This document shows positions 23,977 through 31,300 of a stretch of 32,774 nucleotides of DNA, one piece after another. The stretch lies in the NCBI GenBank assembly GCA_016871215.1, contig VFZK01000009.1, forward strand, positions 1 through 32,774. Direction: 5' to 3'. Below the pieces are notes generated by a model that did no database searches, was not told the DNA's origin, and saw nothing but the letters and a program-made list of their open reading frames with translations. Origin of the DNA: Acidimicrobiia bacterium (GTDB taxonomy: Bacteria; Acidobacteriota; Terriglobia; Versatilivoradales; Versatilivoraceae). The translations under genes and the position numbers were made by a program. Within the stretch, counting starts at the first letter, position 1. Every line of letters starts with the position of its first letter.

Positions 23977-24065
23977 CAGAGCCTGCCGGTTGCGAACAGG
24001 AAAACGGCCTCGATGCGAGCAGGGCCAATTCAGTGTACGCCTCCGGGTGCGTTAGAAGTTCAGGT

Positions 24066-24638
24066 TCAATTGGGTTTCTTCAAGTACAACTTGAAATTCT
24101 TGTTAAACAGCTTTTCGGCGCTGTCCTTCTCTGAAACCACCAACTTGACGGCTGTGTCCGCTGGATCTTCCGATCGGTAAGCTCTCAGCATCGCTCGCCA
24201 TGGGAGCTTTGGAAAATAGTCGGAAGCACCGGGTTTGAAACGCGTATTCTCATCCCACGCACCGACGGGCAAAAGGTGCAGCGTCCCAAAAAGCGGAACC
24301 TGCGATTCGCCGGTGCTGGGTCGAGTCGCTTGTGACGGTTGTTCAAACAGCGTAGCGACCACTTTTTCCTGCCTCAAGAAGACCAGCGAGTGGCGTCCCT
24401 CCTCGAGTCGCAGCTCCAGCTTGAAGCGACCGGCCTGAAGCAGGGTGCCTTCATGAGCGTACAGGTCCATCGGCAAGACGATTTCGCTTTCGTAAAGTCG
24501 CTTCGTCTCTGCGTGGATGTCGAGCGCCAAAATCACGACGACGAGGAGGACGAGGGCTATGGAGCGGATCAGTGGAACGATCGAAGACCCGCCCCATTCT
24601 CGCGTAGCGTCCTTCCCCAAAGCAAGGGGACCCGACAT
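24066..24638 (-). CDS. Membrane-anchored or exported protein of unknown function
   Basis: 190 residues from ATG 24638. The frame is open back to 24779, but that extension translates a heptamer repeat tract and looks non-coding. A hydrophobic segment (about residues 25-41, IALVLLVVVILALDI) after a long polar N-terminus could be a membrane anchor or a signal peptide cleaved after HA. The remainder is rich in beta-strand patterns (FKLELRLEEGRHSLVFL, FGTLHLLPVGAW) and ends in basic residues (FKLYLKKPN). I recognise no family. No strong ribosome site is seen. It lies 180 bases downstream of the DUF1501 gene and could be co-transcribed, but the spacing gives no strong support. Confidence 0.6.
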   Translation of the reverse strand: MSGPLALGKDATREWGGSSIVPLIRSIALVLLVVVILALDIHAETKRLYESEIVLPMDLYAHEGTLLQAGRFKLELRLEEGRHSLVFLRQEKVVATLFEQPSQATRPSTGESQVPLFGTLHLLPVGAWDENTRFKPGASDYFPKLPWRAMLRAYRSEDPADTAVKLVVSEKDSAEKLFNKNFKLYLKKPN

Positions 24639-24723
24639 CTTGGCTTCATCGCCAAGAGACGCGCCGGGGTTCGCAGTTTTTCGAGACGGAAGCTTCGGTG
24701 AGGGTTCAATCGCTGGGGAGATC

Positions 24724-24751
24724 TCTCGCCTCTGATTTCGGATGGCGGATT
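24724..24751. repeat. Degenerate heptamer tandem repeat (4 units)
   Basis: On the minus strand four 7-base units read AATCCGC, CATCCGA, AATCAGA and GGCGAGA. The last is weak. The tract lies just upstream of the small unknown gene. Confidence 0.5.
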
Positions 24752-24818
24752 GTGTTCCTTGAACGATATGTAAGGGCACGCGGTGGCAGGTCTTCCTTCC
24801 CGGGAAATTCGTCTGTCC

Positions 24819-26282
24819 TCAGGCCTTAATCAGCCGTTGGGCCAGGTCGTTCTCGCCGCCAACATCGGTCAAACGCCGGTCGCGGCCTTGGAAAAAGTAG
24901 GTCAGTTTTTTGTGATCCAGCCCAAGCAGCGAAAGCATCGTCGCGTGCAAGTCGTGAACGTGAATTTTGTCTTCGACCGCTCGGAAACCGAGCTCGTCGG
25001 TGGCTCCAATCACCTTGCCACCGCGAATGCCGCCGCCAGCCAAGCACGCGCTGAACCCGTATGGACTATGATCGCGGCCAAGGTTTCCTTGCATCACTGG
25101 AGTCCTGCCAAACTCACCCACCATCACAATCAATGTGCTTTCGAGCAGTCCGCGCTGCTTCAAATCTCCGATTAGCGCAGCAATCGGCTTATCTACTTTG
25201 CGGGAGTTTTGAAGATGGTTCTTGTCGCATTCACCATGACCATCCCAGTCGGTGCTGATCAGCTGTACAAACCGAACTCCGCGTTCGACCATGCGCCGGC
25301 CTAGAAGGCAAATCCGTCCAAATTCGGCGGTCGGGGTTTCGTCTAGACCATACATCTGTCTGACATGAGGCGGCTCCTTGGAGATATCGATCAGTTCCGG
25401 AGCGGCAGCTTGCATGCGAAACGCCAGCTCATAGTTGGAAATTCGAGCTGACAGCCGACTGTCGTCCGTGCGGCTTTCCTGATAGCGCCAATTCCAGACA
25501 TTGATCTGGTCCAACATCATTCGCTGCTCGGCGACGTCGAATTGAGGAGGCGGAGACAGGTTCATGATGGGCGAACTCTCCGCGCGTAGCAGGGTACCTT
25601 GGAACACCGCAGGCAGGAACCCCGAGCGAAAAGACTTCCGGCTTCGGCTCCCCAGATTCCCCTCCGTGATCGCGATGTAGGCCGGTAAATTGTCGCTTGC
25701 GCTGCCGAGTCCGTACAGGACCCACGATCCAACGCTCGGGTGGCCTTCCAGGTTCGAACCCGTGTAAAGCAGATTCAGGGCCGGGCCATGAATGAAGAGG
25801 TCATGGTAACAGGAGCGAATCACTGCCAAGTCGTCGGCGTATTGGCCCACTCGCTGGAACAGGTCCGACATCTCCAGACCCGACTTCCCGTACCTCTTGA
25901 ATGCAAATCGCGAGCCCATCAGCTTGGCTTCCGAGGCTTTCAGATTCTGTAGATTCAGGCCTTCCGACTGAAAGCTGGGAGGCAAAAGCTGTCCGTCCAA
26001 ACGGTTAAGAGTCGGCTTGGGATCGAACGTATCGACGTGACTGGGCCCTCCCTGCAGGAAGATCAAGACAACGCTTCTGGCCTTGGCAGTAAAATGTGGC
26101 GGCTTCGCAGCCAGCGGATTGTTTGCAGCCGCAGCCCGAGTACCCGGAAAGACAGATCCAAAAGCAGATTCCTTGTCGATCAGGTGGGCCAGTGCTAGAG
26201 CCCCAAAGCCGAATGCAGACTTTTCCAGGAACTCCCGCCGAGAATGCACCGCTTCGTGTCGACGACAACGAGCCTGGTTCAT
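24819..26282 (-). CDS. DUF1501 family protein, Tat-exported
   Basis: 487 residues of the sulfatase/alkaline phosphatase-like DUF1501 family, common in Planctomycetota, Verrucomicrobiota and related groups and nearly always next to a DUF1549/DUF1553 gene. Diagnostic stretches are VVLIFLQGGPSHVDTFDPKP, VGEFGRTPVMQGNLGRDH and the C-terminal HVHDLHATMLSLLGLDH. The twin-arginine signal HSRREFLEKSAFGFGALAL begins at residue 13. ATG 26282 follows AAGGAG by 10 bases; the open frame extends to 26381 without support. It lies 129 bases downstream of the DUF1553 gene. The biochemical role is not established; links to sulfated polysaccharide use have been proposed for such pairs. Confidence 0.93.
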   Translation of the reverse strand: MNQARCRRHEAVHSRREFLEKSAFGFGALALAHLIDKESAFGSVFPGTRAAAANNPLAAKPPHFTAKARSVVLIFLQGGPSHVDTFDPKPTLNRLDGQLLPPSFQSEGLNLQNLKASEAKLMGSRFAFKRYGKSGLEMSDLFQRVGQYADDLAVIRSCYHDLFIHGPALNLLYTGSNLEGHPSVGSWVLYGLGSASDNLPAYIAITEGNLGSRSRKSFRSGFLPAVFQGTLLRAESSPIMNLSPPPQFDVAEQRMMLDQINVWNWRYQESRTDDSRLSARISNYELAFRMQAAAPELIDISKEPPHVRQMYGLDETPTAEFGRICLLGRRMVERGVRFVQLISTDWDGHGECDKNHLQNSRKVDKPIAALIGDLKQRGLLESTLIVMVGEFGRTPVMQGNLGRDHSPYGFSACLAGGGIRGGKVIGATDELGFRAVEDKIHVHDLHATMLSLLGLDHKKLTYFFQGRDRRLTDVGGENDLAQRLIKA

Positions 26283-26411
26283 AGAAGTCGGTCTCCTTCC
26301 TTGGGAAATCTGCTTTCGGGAAGTACCATTCGTAAAACAGAATAGCCGGACTGAGAGCCGTCCGTCCTCCGCGGGCAACAACGAGGGGATTACTCGCGTC
26401 GCTGGAGCGCG

Positions 26412-29048
26412 CTAGTCGACATACGAGAACTCACTCAAATTAAAAACCGAAAGACAAAGCTTCGTCAGCGCGGCAGCCTGATTTAAGGGAATCGCACGCA
26501 AGCCATCAGGCAGGTCCGGCCAATCGCGGGATTCGGCAGCCTTTCGAGCAAACGCATCCAGCAATCTCAAGGCTTCTTGTGATTCCTGGTTTGAAGGTGG
26601 CCGCCCCAGCGCCAGCTGCCAAGCACGCTCGACCCAATCGGCTGGTTGGTTTCCCTTTTCACTCACCAGGCGCGCGGCAAAATGTTGTGCCTGTTGAAAC
26701 ACTAGCCGATTGTTCAGGAACCACAAGACCTGGGGGGACACCGTCGTCACATCACGCTCCGGGCAACTGATCGCGTTTTCCGGGTTGTCGAAGGCCTCGA
26801 ACATCGGATACGGAAACGTCCGGCGACTCACCACATAAATGCCGCGCCGATTGTGCTGGGCAGGATCGGAAGACACCGACCAAAGCCGGCCACTGGCGAC
26901 TTTTGCTTCCGACCCAACCAGCGCCGCCAGTTCATCGGGCGCCAGCGGCGGAGTAACCGGACGCCCACCTATCTTCAAGTTCAGCGTGCCGGCGATGGCA
27001 TGAAGACTGTCCCACTGCGCTTCTCCTTCAAGCCGGCGACGATTCATCCTGGACAGATAGCGATTTTCAGGATCGAGGCGAGCACTGGCCGGGTCCGGGT
27101 ATTGGCTCGACATCCGATAAGTATTCGAAAGCATCACCAACCGGTGCATGGCTTTGATGCTCCAACCGCACGATACGAACTCCGTAGCCAGCCAGTCGAG
27201 CAACTGCGGATGGCTAGGCAGTTGCCCTTGACGGCCGAAATCATTCGGGGTACTGACAATGCCTCGTCCAAAATGCCATTGCCAAATCCGATTTACCATG
27301 ACGCGGGCCGTCAAGGGATGAGCGTCCTGACTCAACCAGAGGGCCAGTTTCGCACGGTTTCGCAAAGCAAAAGGCCCCGCCGCGGACTCCACGAATGAGT
27401 GACTGTCGCCGAGCACTTCAGGGACACCAGGTCCGACTTTCTCCCTTTCCTGTCCGAGGTCACCGCGATGGAGAACATAGACTTCTGGAACCAAGGGAGC
27501 ATCGATGTGACCCAACACGCTAGCGGTGGGCACGTCCATGATTCCGTCGAAAGGAAAACCTTGGGCATCTTTCTCCGGAAGCGCGAGCACGGCCCGCGCG
27601 ATTCTATCCAGTAGCGTCCGCTGTTCCTTCGCTTCTTCAGCGCTGAGTTCATCGTCTATCTTGATTTCGCTGATGGCCTTAGCCAACGGTTCGGCCAGCT
27701 CTTGCTGCTTGGGCGTCCGTTTCTTTTCGGGAACCTCGTATGCTTCGACGGCTTCGGCCGCAAAGCCGGCTTTCTTGGCTTTGACCACTCTCTGTCTAAC
27801 CCGCTCTTCAAAGAGCCGGTAGGCTGCGCGCGCTTCGTCGGCTACAATCAACCCCAGGTAGTGCTGCTTGTAGTCGGCCACGGACATTCCCATGACGACC
27901 GGGGTCTCCATCTCTTTGCTGTCAGCGAAAACGGCTTGTAAACGATAGTAGTCACGCTGGGTAATTGGATCGAACTTGTGATTGTGACAGCGTGCACACC
28001 CCAGGGTGAGACCGAGGAACACCGCGCCGGTTGTATCGACCGCGTCGGTTAATTTCTCGTTTAACAGTTTCCTGGCGTCCATGTTGGACTCGTGGATCTC
28101 GGGTCCGAGCGTATATAAGCCGGTGCCAATTCGGGCTTCCAGGTGCTCCAGCTTGGTACGGGAGATCTTGTATTGTTTTTCGAGATCCAGATCGTCGGGC
28201 CAGAGTTCGTCACCGGCGATCTGTTCTTGCAGAAAGCGGTCATAGGGTTTGTCGTCGTTAAACGACTTGACGACGTAGTCTCGATAACGCCAGGCATTGC
28301 GGTAGAAGATGTCGGTCTCGAAACCGCCGCTGTCCGCGTAACGTGCTACATCCAGCCAATGCCGGCCCCAACGTTCTCCATAGTGGGGAGAAGACAACAG
28401 TCGCTCGATAAGCTTCTCGTAGGCGTCGGGCGAAGTGTCTTGAATGACGTCTTCGATGTCCTTGGGAGTGGGCGGCAAACCCAACAAATCGAAATAGGCC
28501 CTGCGAACAAGCGTCCGCTTGTCCGCGGGCGGAGCGGGTTTCAGGTTTTTCTGTTCAAGCAGGTTTAGAACAAACGCATCGAGAGGATTGAGCACCCATT
28601 CGGGGTTTTGGACGCGCGGGACCTCCGGTCGAATGGGCTTGCGAAAGGCCCACCAACTAGGCTCTGCGGCTTTTCGCTCAGAACCTCCCCAGGGTGCACC
28701 TTCCACAATCCAGGCCCGCAAAATCTCAATGTCAGCCGGGGAAAGCGATTCTTTCCCAGGAGGCATCTTGAGAGCGTCGATTCCCTTCACTGCCTTATAG
28801 AGCAGACTCTCATCGGGCTTCCCGGCAACCAGCGCCGGGCCGCGCGTGCCCCCTTTCAAAGCCGACTCTCTCTGCCTGAGGTCCAAGCCGGACATCTGCG
28901 TAGCCCCGTGACAAATCAGGCAGTGTTTTTCAATGACGGCCAGTGCCGACCGAGCTGTCGAGACCGTGGATTGAGCCGCCGCCTGAGCAGCAAAGACGAG
29001 GAACATACCGCAGAACCTAAGACTCACTTTGAGCGTCGTCAGCTCCAT
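26412..29048 (-). CDS. PSCyt1-DUF1549-DUF1553 protein (planctomycete-type cytochrome c)
   Basis: 878 residues. A Sec signal peptide (LRFCGMFLVFAAQAAAQ) is followed by a planctomycete cytochrome c domain with haem motif CLICH (C43, C46, H47) and the typical KMPPGKE (94-100, probable axial Met). DUF1549 follows (about 150-380, FDLLGLPPTP ... HWLDVARYADSGGFE) and ends in CARCHNHKFDPI, a second CxxCH (C351, C354, H355). DUF1553 fills the C-terminal part (about 560-850, HPLTARVMVNRIWQWHFGRGIV). It should be periplasmic and haem-carrying. ATG 29048 follows GAGGAA closely; TTG 29069 is less likely. It is paired with the DUF1501 gene, the standard neighbour. Its function is unknown despite wide occurrence. 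Confidence 0.93.
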   Translation of the reverse strand: MELTTLKVSLRFCGMFLVFAAQAAAQSTVSTARSALAVIEKHCLICHGATQMSGLDLRQRESALKGGTRGPALVAGKPDESLLYKAVKGIDALKMPPGKESLSPADIEILRAWIVEGAPWGGSERKAAEPSWWAFRKPIRPEVPRVQNPEWVLNPLDAFVLNLLEQKNLKPAPPADKRTLVRRAYFDLLGLPPTPKDIEDVIQDTSPDAYEKLIERLLSSPHYGERWGRHWLDVARYADSGGFETDIFYRNAWRYRDYVVKSFNDDKPYDRFLQEQIAGDELWPDDLDLEKQYKISRTKLEHLEARIGTGLYTLGPEIHESNMDARKLLNEKLTDAVDTTGAVFLGLTLGCARCHNHKFDPITQRDYYRLQAVFADSKEMETPVVMGMSVADYKQHYLGLIVADEARAAYRLFEERVRQRVVKAKKAGFAAEAVEAYEVPEKKRTPKQQELAEPLAKAISEIKIDDELSAEEAKEQRTLLDRIARAVLALPEKDAQGFPFDGIMDVPTASVLGHIDAPLVPEVYVLHRGDLGQEREKVGPGVPEVLGDSHSFVESAAGPFALRNRAKLALWLSQDAHPLTARVMVNRIWQWHFGRGIVSTPNDFGRQGQLPSHPQLLDWLATEFVSCGWSIKAMHRLVMLSNTYRMSSQYPDPASARLDPENRYLSRMNRRRLEGEAQWDSLHAIAGTLNLKIGGRPVTPPLAPDELAALVGSEAKVASGRLWSVSSDPAQHNRRGIYVVSRRTFPYPMFEAFDNPENAISCPERDVTTVSPQVLWFLNNRLVFQQAQHFAARLVSEKGNQPADWVERAWQLALGRPPSNQESQEALRLLDAFARKAAESRDWPDLPDGLRAIPLNQAAALTKLCLSVFNLSEFSYVD

Positions 29049-29192
29049 TGCGTTCCTCGCCAGATTCAATCCTGCTTGCTTCTGCTTTCTTCGAGAGCAA
29101 AATCATACCACATTCAGGACTCCTGGAAGCGTTCCGGGGCACACCCGAGAGTGCCGTCAAGGTCCATGTCCGTTGTGCTCGGGAAACCCTGC

Positions 29193-29275
29193 TGTCATTC
29201 CCGCGAAAGCCTGCCCCCTCGAAAGAAAGCGCCGGCGGGCAATCCTCCTGTCATTCCCGCAGCCGTCAGCAATCC
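29193..29275. repeat. Two partial REP-like units in tandem
   Basis: Each unit begins TCATTCCCGC (29195 and 29251) and ends in an AATCC block (GCGGGCAATCC near 29236-29246; CAGCAATCC near 29267-29275). They directly precede the complete doublet at 29281, giving a local array of three related elements. Confidence 0.65.
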
Positions 29276-29280
29276 ACCTC

Positions 29281-29374
29281 GTCATTCCCGCGAAGGCGGG
29301 AATCCAGGTTTTTCCGTCGGCGCGCCACCCACTCCCAACGGCCCCTGGGCTCCCGCTTCCGCGGGAGCGACGGC
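29281..29374. repeat. REP-like doublet, second copy
   Basis: ATTCCCGC (29284-29291) pairs with GCGGGAAT (29296-29303). GCTCCCGC (29349-29356) pairs with GCGGGAGC (29361-29368), then GACGGCT. Order and orientation match the doublet at 5984-6085; the distance between hairpins is 65 bases here and 72 there. Confidence 0.85.
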
Positions 29375-29425
29375 TGTACGGGCTGCGGCGGCGTCTGAAG
29401 CGCTCAGGTGCTTCACAATCAACAC

Positions 29426-30544
29426 TCAAAGCGACAATTCGGCCAGGTAGATGGCAGTGATCGGCTTTCCGGAGGCGTCCTTTTCGTGGCTGGAATAATA
29501 AGACACCAGGGCACGAGTCGGCGACATCTCGACAAGCCCTGGATATGAGTTATCGCCTCCGCTGGGCAGCTCGGCAAACTCCGTTAGCCGGTCATCGGCA
29601 AGCCAACAGAGAGAGGTCTTCGGTCCTCGATCCTCCGTCTTCTTTCGCCCGCCAACCACATAGCGTTTTCCCCATTTCGTGAGCAGCGGGCCGCCAATGG
29701 AACGGTCCAAGCTCGTGCGCTGCCAGTTCGCGTATGGAGGCCTCGAACGCAACAGCCGCGCCTCTTTGCCGCCACCATCTCGACCCACGCCGAGCACGCT
29801 GCCGTCGGGCTCGAACAGAAAGGCTGTCTCGTCGCCAGAGCTTTCCTGAAAGACGCCCTTTTTTCGCCAAATCAATCCGTCGTCGCTTTCAAGCATGAGT
29901 GCTTCAACGGAGGCTGGTTCGCCCCGGCTGGTAATCTCGAACGCCGGCTTGCGCCGGCCGCAGAGATACGCTTTCTCGCCCAAAACCGCCGCACGCCAGA
30001 TGTAATGGCCAAACGTTCCTTCGAGCAGGATGGGGCTGTGCCAGCGCGTTCCATCCTCTGTCCAGGCGGCATATCCCAGGTGCTGGTTCAGATCGTAGCT
30101 CTCCCGAGGAGGCGAGCTCTTACCGGTATACCAGGTGCCGGTATACACGAAGAGCTTGCCCTTGAAGACCAGGAAGTGGGGATCGCGCGTGTCGCGCTGT
30201 TCGACTCGAAAGCGGTGAGCTTCGTCCCATTTCCCGCCGTCCGGACTGCGCAACACGATAATCGAGGCCGTCGGGTGGACCATATGGCCATCCGGACAGC
30301 TACGAAAGGTCAGGTAGAGTTGGCCGCGATATCGGCAGAGGTCTGTGAAAGCGTTGTGCTCGCCGTTGTGAAAGACCCGCCGAACGGCTGAGACTGCCAC
30401 CTTCGGCAGGTCTGGCCCCACAAGTAAGGACGCAGCGAGCCCGCTAGAAGTCCGCAAGATTGAGGATATGGGCAATCCCAACGCTGCGGTTTGAATCGTC
30501 GATCGCAGCCATTCACGCCGGGGCAGGTTAGACCGATCCTTCAT
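29426..30544 (-). CDS. Tat-exported sialidase-like beta-propeller protein
   Basis: 372 residues. The N-terminus LPRREWLRSTIQTAALGLPIS is a Tat signal. The rest is built of beta-propeller blades with degenerate Asp boxes (S-x-D-x-G-x-x-W): RSPDGGKW, WTEDGTRWHSP and ESDDGLIWRKKG. RDPHFLVFKGKLFVYTGTW is typical of the exo-alpha-sialidase/BNR group. It may bind or cleave a glycan, but catalytic Asp, Tyr/Glu and Arg-triad residues cannot be assigned by eye. ATG 30544 follows AAAGGAG by 6 bases. One loop (GGRKKTEDRGPKTS) is encoded by a degenerate heptamer tandem repeat. It lies upstream of the DUF1553 gene with a 377-base repeat-filled gap. Confidence 0.82.
   Translation of the reverse strand: MKDRSNLPRREWLRSTIQTAALGLPISSILRTSSGLAASLLVGPDLPKVAVSAVRRVFHNGEHNAFTDLCRYRGQLYLTFRSCPDGHMVHPTASIIVLRSPDGGKWDEAHRFRVEQRDTRDPHFLVFKGKLFVYTGTWYTGKSSPPRESYDLNQHLGYAAWTEDGTRWHSPILLEGTFGHYIWRAAVLGEKAYLCGRRKPAFEITSRGEPASVEALMLESDDGLIWRKKGVFQESSGDETAFLFEPDGSVLGVGRDGGGKEARLLRSRPPYANWQRTSLDRSIGGPLLTKWGKRYVVGGRKKTEDRGPKTSLCWLADDRLTEFAELPSGGDNSYPGLVEMSPTRALVSYYSSHEKDASGKPITAIYLAELSL
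29616..29643. repeat. Heptamer tandem repeat inside the sialidase-like gene
   Basis: Plus-strand units GTCTTCG, GTCCTCG, ATCCTCC and GTCTTCT are four consecutive 7-mers, each differing from GTCCTCG by one to three bases. They encode most of the KKTEDRGPKT loop on the minus strand. A gain or loss of one unit would shift the frame. Confidence 0.7.
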
Positions 30545-30738
30545 TGCTTACTCCTTTTGGATGGTCCGTCTCTGAGGGAGCTGAGTCGGACGACCCCGTT
30601 GTTCAACGTAGCAAAAGTCCCTGGCAGCAACCGAGGCGGCATGAACTCCCAGCTTCAGCACGGTTCCGTCGCACCTTCCGCGGCTTGGATGAAGCTTCCG
30701 GCCCCAAGATCCCGTCCAAAGTCGTGAGCACTCCCTCA

Positions 30739-30831
30739 CGGTCGGGCTACTGAACAGCCCGGTGGACCAAATCAGTAGCCCGCGCGTTAGCAAGGGCTCG
30801 ACCTCGACTCAAAGACTTACGAGACTTTGAC
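30739..30831. repeat. Dispersed repeat with GGGCTACTGA hairpin, copy B
   Basis: Starts CGGTCGGGCTACTGAA and ends GAGACTTTGAC, as in copy A at 23882. Stem arms are GGGCTACTGA (30744-30753) and TCAGTAGCCC (30772-30781), with a shorter loop than copy A (18 against 26 bases). The downstream block GCAAGG.CTC..CCTC is shared. Confidence 0.88.
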
Positions 30832-30887
30832 GGGATCCTGCTTCCGGCCCCCAGGGTTTCGCCGGCGCCGGCCGGGGTCACCGACTG

Positions 30888-30908
30888 GCCGGGGTCAACG
30901 ACCCCGGC
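30888..30908. repeat. GC-rich hairpin downstream of the Rieske gene
   Basis: Perfect 9-base stem GCCGGGGTC (30888-30896) and GACCCCGGC (30900-30908) with a 3-base loop; a partial copy (GGCCGGGGTCACCGAC) lies immediately before it. It sits 36 bases beyond the stop of the minus-strand Rieske gene. No T-run follows on that strand, so a simple intrinsic terminator is not supported. Confidence 0.7.
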
Positions 30909-30943
30909 TACAAGAAAAGGTCGCGAACTTCTGCAACTTGGTA

Positions 30944-31300
30944 CTAGCTGGTCACGATCACGACCTGACCGTTCTCGATCTCGGTCCGGTAAACGGCAAC
31001 GCGCAAGCGCTGCGGGTCGTGCAGACAGCGCCCACTCGCTGCATCAAACTCCCAGTTATGCCACGGGCAGCGCACAATCTGCTTCGCTTTCTCCGCTCGA
31101 TAGTCGCCGGCAACGCTCGACAGCCGGCGGGAGGTCAGCACACCGTTCGACAGTCTGGCGCCTTGATGCGGACAGGTGTCTCTCAGGGCGAACACTTCCT
31201 TCCCTTTGCGGATGAGAACGATCGCTCGGCTTTCCAGTTCCACCGCCTTCATCGTTCCATCCGGAATCTCTTCCAGCTGGCACATCACCTGACGTTTCAT
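30944..31300 (-). CDS. Rieske [2Fe-2S] ferredoxin-like protein
   Basis: 118 residues carrying one Rieske cluster for electron transfer in the cytoplasm. The ligands are C43 and H45 (DTCPHQGARL) and C78 and H81 (RCPWHNWEFD). The spacing between the two motifs is 32 residues, about twice the usual 15-17, because of a basic and polar insertion (TSRRLSSVAGDYRAEKAKQ). The rest matches small ferredoxin-type Rieske proteins such as NirD or dioxygenase ferredoxins (DGTMKAVELESRAIVLIRKG ... YRTEIENGQVVIV). ATG 31300 overlaps the amidohydrolase stop (ATGA, 4 bases), so the two are translationally coupled. The frame extends to 31402, but that part lies inside the amidohydrolase gene. No oxygenase partner is in the window. 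Confidence 0.9.
   Translation of the reverse strand: MKRQVMCQLEEIPDGTMKAVELESRAIVLIRKGKEVFALRDTCPHQGARLSNGVLTSRRLSSVAGDYRAEKAKQIVRCPWHNWEFDAASGRCLHDPQRLRVAVYRTEIENGQVVIVTS

Larger units (their letters stand above)
29049..29425. other. Intergenic region with a cluster of REP-like elements
   Basis: 377 bases between the sialidase-like gene's stop and the DUF1553 start, with no gene. Two partial TCATTCCCGC elements and one full doublet fill its centre (29193-29374, listed separately). About 150 bases next to the DUF1553 start are free of repeats and could hold its promoter. Confidence 0.65.
30545..30943. other. Intergenic region with dispersed repeats
   Basis: 399 bases between the Rieske gene's stop and the sialidase-like gene. 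No gene is seen. It holds copy B of the GGGCTACTGA repeat (30739-30831) and a GC-rich hairpin at 30888-30908. Confidence 0.65.

Noticed and set aside
28608-29450. 280-codon plus-strand frame
   Set aside because: Antisense to the start of the DUF1553 gene and then through REP elements; no coding features.
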